From Turnera subulata (Eukaryota; Streptophyta; Magnoliopsida; Malpighiales; Passifloraceae), in the NCBI GenBank assembly GCA_028386065.3, contig JAKUCV010000397.1:141002-205001 (forward strand): a DNA stretch of 64,000 bases, in the 5' to 3' direction. Position numbers and translations under genes: made by a program. Every line of letters begins with the position of its first letter. Position 1 is the first letter of the stretch. The notes beneath the pieces are model-generated. The model worked only from the letters and a program-made list of their open reading frames with translations, searched no databases and was not told where the DNA came from. Of the stretch, positions 60,631 to 64,000 are shown piece after piece.

Positions 60631-61833
60631 GCCCCTCAAGTGAGGGGTTAAGGGTTTCCGCGCTTTCCTATTTCCAAATTTTGAATTTCCCCCTTTTAAC
60701 CACCTCTCTTATTGTCTTTTTAGGGTTCCCTTTGGATTTGACGGCCCAGCTTTCTTTATCTCTTATTGTCATTATCGTGTCCCATAGGGGTTCGTGTCCT
60801 TGCTTTCCTATTGGCGGTTATAGACGATTCTAGGTGAGTTATTTCGCCTTATCCTTTCTTTTTTTATATAATTTTCTCTTCTATCTCTCTTGTTTTCTCT
60901 GCTCCTATTTTTGTATTCTCTCTCTTACTTGGCTTTGCCTTTCTTCTCTTGGATTTCTGGTTCTTTCTTCACCCTCTTCCTTCTCCCCATATCGACGGAC
61001 GAGTTGGCCATTCCTCTTGAGGTCTCTTTTTTGTCCTCTTATAAAGAGAGGCTGATCTTGGCTGCCTGTAGGGGCCAATACTCCCTTAGATCTGTGAGTC
61101 AAGGAGAATCCTTCCGGTCCTTTCCTCGTCTCAATCAATTCCTCATATATTGCTTATGATTGAGGCTGGTGACACCCTCCCTTTTTCTCCATTTGTAATA
61201 GACTTCTTCAAAACCGTAGAGGTGGCTGCGATACAACTCGTTCCCTTAGGCTCACTCTCTTCCTTTTCGCTTTTCCTCTCTTTCTCCTCTCTCTCACTTA
61301 TCACGAATTTGGTCTGCTAAGTGAGAGGGTGAGGTGCTTGCTTGCACCTTTATGCAAAGCAAGTAGGCGAGTAAGCTCTTACTTGCCACACTTGCCCAAT
61401 TTGTGATACTTGCACAAGCACTTGCCACTTCGTGCTTGTTTTCTGACCAACCAGCCATTGAAACCGAGCTGCTAGCTTGCACATCTGAAGTCACCAGCAG
61501 CTTATTCCCGAGCTACTTGGCTCACTCTGATTGGTCGGTTTGTCCAATCACACATTTGCACACCATCGGGTCCGATTGTGCACCGACGAGCACTCCGGTA
61601 CACCCGTTGTGCACCATTTCGTGCCGACTCGAGCCAACCGGCATTTTCCTTGGTCAATTGTCCTTCCAATACACCAACTACACTAAATAAATACATTCCT
61701 TACGTAATCTAACATACACTGACTAATTAAATTGATCGGGCTCTTGGTACCTCAAAATTGTCCAACCGCCTTAGCACTTTTCAACACATAATCGTGCACA
61801 CTAGGCCAAGCTGGTGAGTACTATAAGCCACAT
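60631..61833. other. Unassigned DNA, probably retroelement-derived
   Basis: No coherent reading frame. A CT-rich first part and a part with repeated CTTGC/GCACTTGC words (61330-61450). Its position between a possible LTR and a Copia gag remnant suggests retrotransposon internal or flanking DNA. No domain supports this. Confidence 0.35.
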
Positions 61834-63014
61834 TCTGTGCCGAGATCCATCTCCTATCATATAAGCATCACATTAAGCACCTGGGTATGCACGGGGCATC
61901 ACATAAGCAGTATTACGCTGGTAGCACTACGGGGCTATATGCCCATTACAAGCATAGATTTGGCATCGGGGACGAGGACCATCAGAATTCCAGTTGTTCC
62001 AAGAGGTACGGTTGCCATAACCACCACGACCACGTCCCTAGTTTTTTTTCCACGATCACGGTTTCCTCGTCCCTGCTGAGGATAGGGTGCTCGTTGCACT
62101 ATGTGTGCAGCCGGTGCTGGAGTAGATATTAGTGCCGCGGGCGTAGCACCAGAAGAAGAAACAGGCGCATCTAGATTTAGGGCTTTGATAGGATCGTCAT
62201 AGATGAACTCGTTGCTCATCAACAGGCTTTGTAACTATGAAAATTTCACCAGCTTAAGACGAGTTTGTAGTGAGGCAGTAAGAGGCTTAAACTCTGCTTT
62301 CAAACCATGAAAAATATACACATTAAAATCATTAACAGTCAATGGCTTACCCGATGCTTCCATCTCATTAGCAAGACGCTTTGCACGTTGAAGAAAACGA
62401 AGGACAGGCTCCTCTGATTGTTGNTCTGTGCCGAGATCCATCTCCTATCATATAAGCATCACATTAAGCACCTGGGTATGCACGGGGCATCACATAAGCA
62501 GTATTACGCTGGTAGCACTACGGGGCTATATGCCCATTACAAGCATAGATTTGGCATCGGGGACGAGGACCATCAGAATTCCAGTTGTTCCAAGAGGTAC
62601 GGTTGCCATAACCACCACGACCAAGTCCCTAGTTTTTTTTCCACGATCACGGTTTCCTCGTCCCTGCTGAGGATAGGGTGCTCGTTGCACTATGTGTGCA
62701 GCCGGTGCTGGAGTAGATATTAGTGCCGCGGGCGTAGCACCAGAAGAAGAAACAGGCGCATCTAGATTTAGGGCTTTGATAGGATCGTCATAGATGAACT
62801 CGTTGCTCATCAACAGGCTTTGTAACTATGAAAATTTCACCAGCTTAAGACGAGTTTGTAGTGAGGCAGTAAGAGGCTTAAACTCTGCTTTCAAACCATG
62901 AAAAATATACACATTAAAATCATTAACAGTCAATGGCTTACCCGATGCTTCCATCTCATTAGCAAGACGCTTTGCACGTTGAAGAAAACGAAGGACAGGC
63001 TCCTCTGATTGTTG
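61834..63014. repeat. 590-bp direct duplication around a single N
   Basis: 61834-62423 and 62425-63014 appear identical except for one base (C at about 62035, A at about 62626 on the forward strand). The only ambiguous base of the window, N at 62424, lies exactly at the junction. The copies end and begin at the N with no other spacer. Confidence 0.97.
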
Positions 63015-63560
63015 CTTCAGTCGTTGCAATGCCATATGTATTACCGTGACACGAGTGTTATTTGGAGAAGCAAGAGTATCCTCCAGTGCCTCCCAGGCCT
63101 CACAAGAAGTCTTTTTGTTGACAACCGTAGAGAATACATCGACTGTTACTGAGGATGGTATAGCACTCAAAATCAAGCTGTCTTATTGAATCCACCTTTG
63201 GTAGTCTGGATTGAATAGCAACAAACCTTTAGTAGTCTCTAATAGAACCATGGCTATTGGACAAGGAATCGTTCCATCTATGTATCCCATCACGCCCTAT
63301 CCAATCAAGAATGGCTCCATCTGGGTACGCCAAAACACATAGTTAGTTTCTGTGAGTTTTATAGAAATGTGACGGTGAACTTGGGACAATGGATGAGTGG
63401 TTGGATCTAGGGCTGCCTTTTTTAAAATTGTGGCACCTACTATGACTGCGACTGATTTATAAGAACTAGAGCTCTCAATTTCTTTTGGATCAGTTGCCAT
63501 TAGGGCTATGAACCTCCGCTTCCATATAGAAACACTAAATATGTGAAAGTAAGGCACACA
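61834..63560 (-). pseudogene. Copia-type gag remnant
   Basis: Reverse strand from an ATG near 63500. N-terminal region with ISIKLTETNYVFWRTQMEPF, an LTR-retrotransposon gag signature. Then CEAWEALEDTLASPNNTRV and LQRAKRLANEMEASGKPLT, as in UBN2-type gag, then a Gly/Arg-rich stretch. Stops interrupt the frame at about 63300, 63180 and 62235. The distal part is present twice (see the duplication at 61834-63014). No protease, integrase or reverse transcriptase is visible. Confidence 0.8.
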
Positions 63561-63810
63561 TAATACGTTGCCCAGACTCTATACTATAGCAGTTGCAGTA
63601 GTGTTACATTAGAAGTATAAGACCTATATGATAAGGTACATCTCATACATATGACAATATACAACACGATTCTTATCACTAGATACAATAGTTATCCTAA
63701 CAACCTGATTAAAACATTTATCTCTAACACCGTTTTATTACACTGATAGACGTGGCTTATTAAGACTTAAGGTTCGACATATCACACTCTTTAGTATTTA
63801 GAACCCAACA
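63561..63810 (-). repeat. Possible 5' LTR of the Copia gag remnant
   Basis: The reverse strand begins TGTTGGGTTCTAAATAC at 63810, a typical Copia LTR start, and lies just upstream of the gag remnant. The LTR 3' end and a standard primer-binding site were not found. Confidence 0.4.
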
Positions 63811-64000
63811 ATTTTATTTTTTTATTTTTTATTTTTTTGTGTATGGAAGAATATTTATATTTCTTTTGAAATATATTGGGATTGTTGAATATATTTTAAT
63901 ATATTTCAAAAGAAACATTTTAAGATGAATTGGCAAAATAAATTAGTCATTGATGTCAATTTATTTTTCTGACCATTGGAATATTATTGTGGGAGTTACC
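63811..64000. other. AT-rich end of window with an inverted repeat
   Basis: TTTCTTTTGAAATATATT (about 63858-63876) is answered by its inverse AATATATTTCAAAAGAAA (about 63898-63916) with a loop of about 20 bp. It could be a MITE end or a simple hairpin. No gene. Confidence 0.5.

Noticed and set aside
60184..63810. A single LTR element running from the 60.2-kb LTR to the 63.8-kb LTR
   Set aside because: The two LTR-like starts differ (TGTTGATATG and TGTTGGGTTC), so they do not form a pair.
1..64000. CRISPR arrays, operons, bacterial-type systems, rRNA
   Set aside because: None seen; the DNA is plant nuclear with spliced genes and transposons.

Overview
The window is nuclear DNA of a flowering plant, almost certainly a eudicot: genes with 5 to 15 short exons and AT-rich introns, GT-AG splice sites throughout, and plant LTR retrotransposons, plant-type L1 LINEs and SINEs between them. 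The species cannot be named from the sequence. All gene models were built by hand from splice sites and reading-frame continuity; all five close without a stop or a frame error.

Layout. (1) 0.8-6.9 kb, + strand: type I inositol-polyphosphate 5-phosphatase, 10 exons, 658 aa. (2) 9.3-10.6 kb: decayed 3' end of a LINE. (3) 11.2-14.7 kb, + strand: SDR oxidoreductase (DHRS12-like), 10 exons, 322 aa. (4) 15.2-18.4 kb, - strand: choline/ethanolamine kinase, 7 coding exons, 373 aa, tail-to-tail with the SDR gene. (5) 19.9-48.2 kb: a block of mobile DNA. It holds a 9.9-kb Ty3/Gypsy chromovirus with two 2.6-kb LTRs (- strand, gag-pol broken), a probable 4.86-kb solo LTR of a related family (+), a 1.2-kb Mutator-like TIR element with a perfect 9-bp target duplication, a 6.1-kb L1-type LINE with a 10-bp target duplication (-), two truncated Copia copies abutting head to head, and a 198-bp truncated LINE nested in one Copia LTR. 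(6) 48.6-51.4 kb, + strand: tryptophan aminotransferase-related (TAA1/TAR, alliinase family) gene, 5 exons, 481 aa, with a tRNA-derived SINE in intron 1. (7) 52.2-59.4 kb, - strand: SOL1-type membrane carboxypeptidase (M14B), 15 exons, 497 aa. (8) 60.2-63.8 kb: remains of LTR retrotransposons, including a Copia gag remnant in which a 590-bp stretch is present twice around a single N, probably an assembly artefact.

How it fits together. The five host genes are ordinary conserved plant genes: inositol-phosphate signalling, a redox enzyme, the first step of the CDP-choline/CDP-ethanolamine pathway, a probable auxin-precursor aminotransferase, and a peptide-processing carboxypeptidase. They do not form a functional cluster in the bacterial sense. 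From memory, several are also neighbours in Arabidopsis (SOL1 beside a choline kinase and near a 5-phosphatase on chromosome 1; an SDR beside another choline kinase on chromosome 4), so this looks like an ancestral gene block whose choline kinase-TAR interval has been stretched by about 29 kb of transposons.

The least ordinary signal is a set of very small poly(A)-tailed insertions (about 13-40 bp) flanked by 9-18-bp direct repeats, found at eight places. They look like extreme 5'-truncated LINE-type integrations that transposon annotation normally misses.
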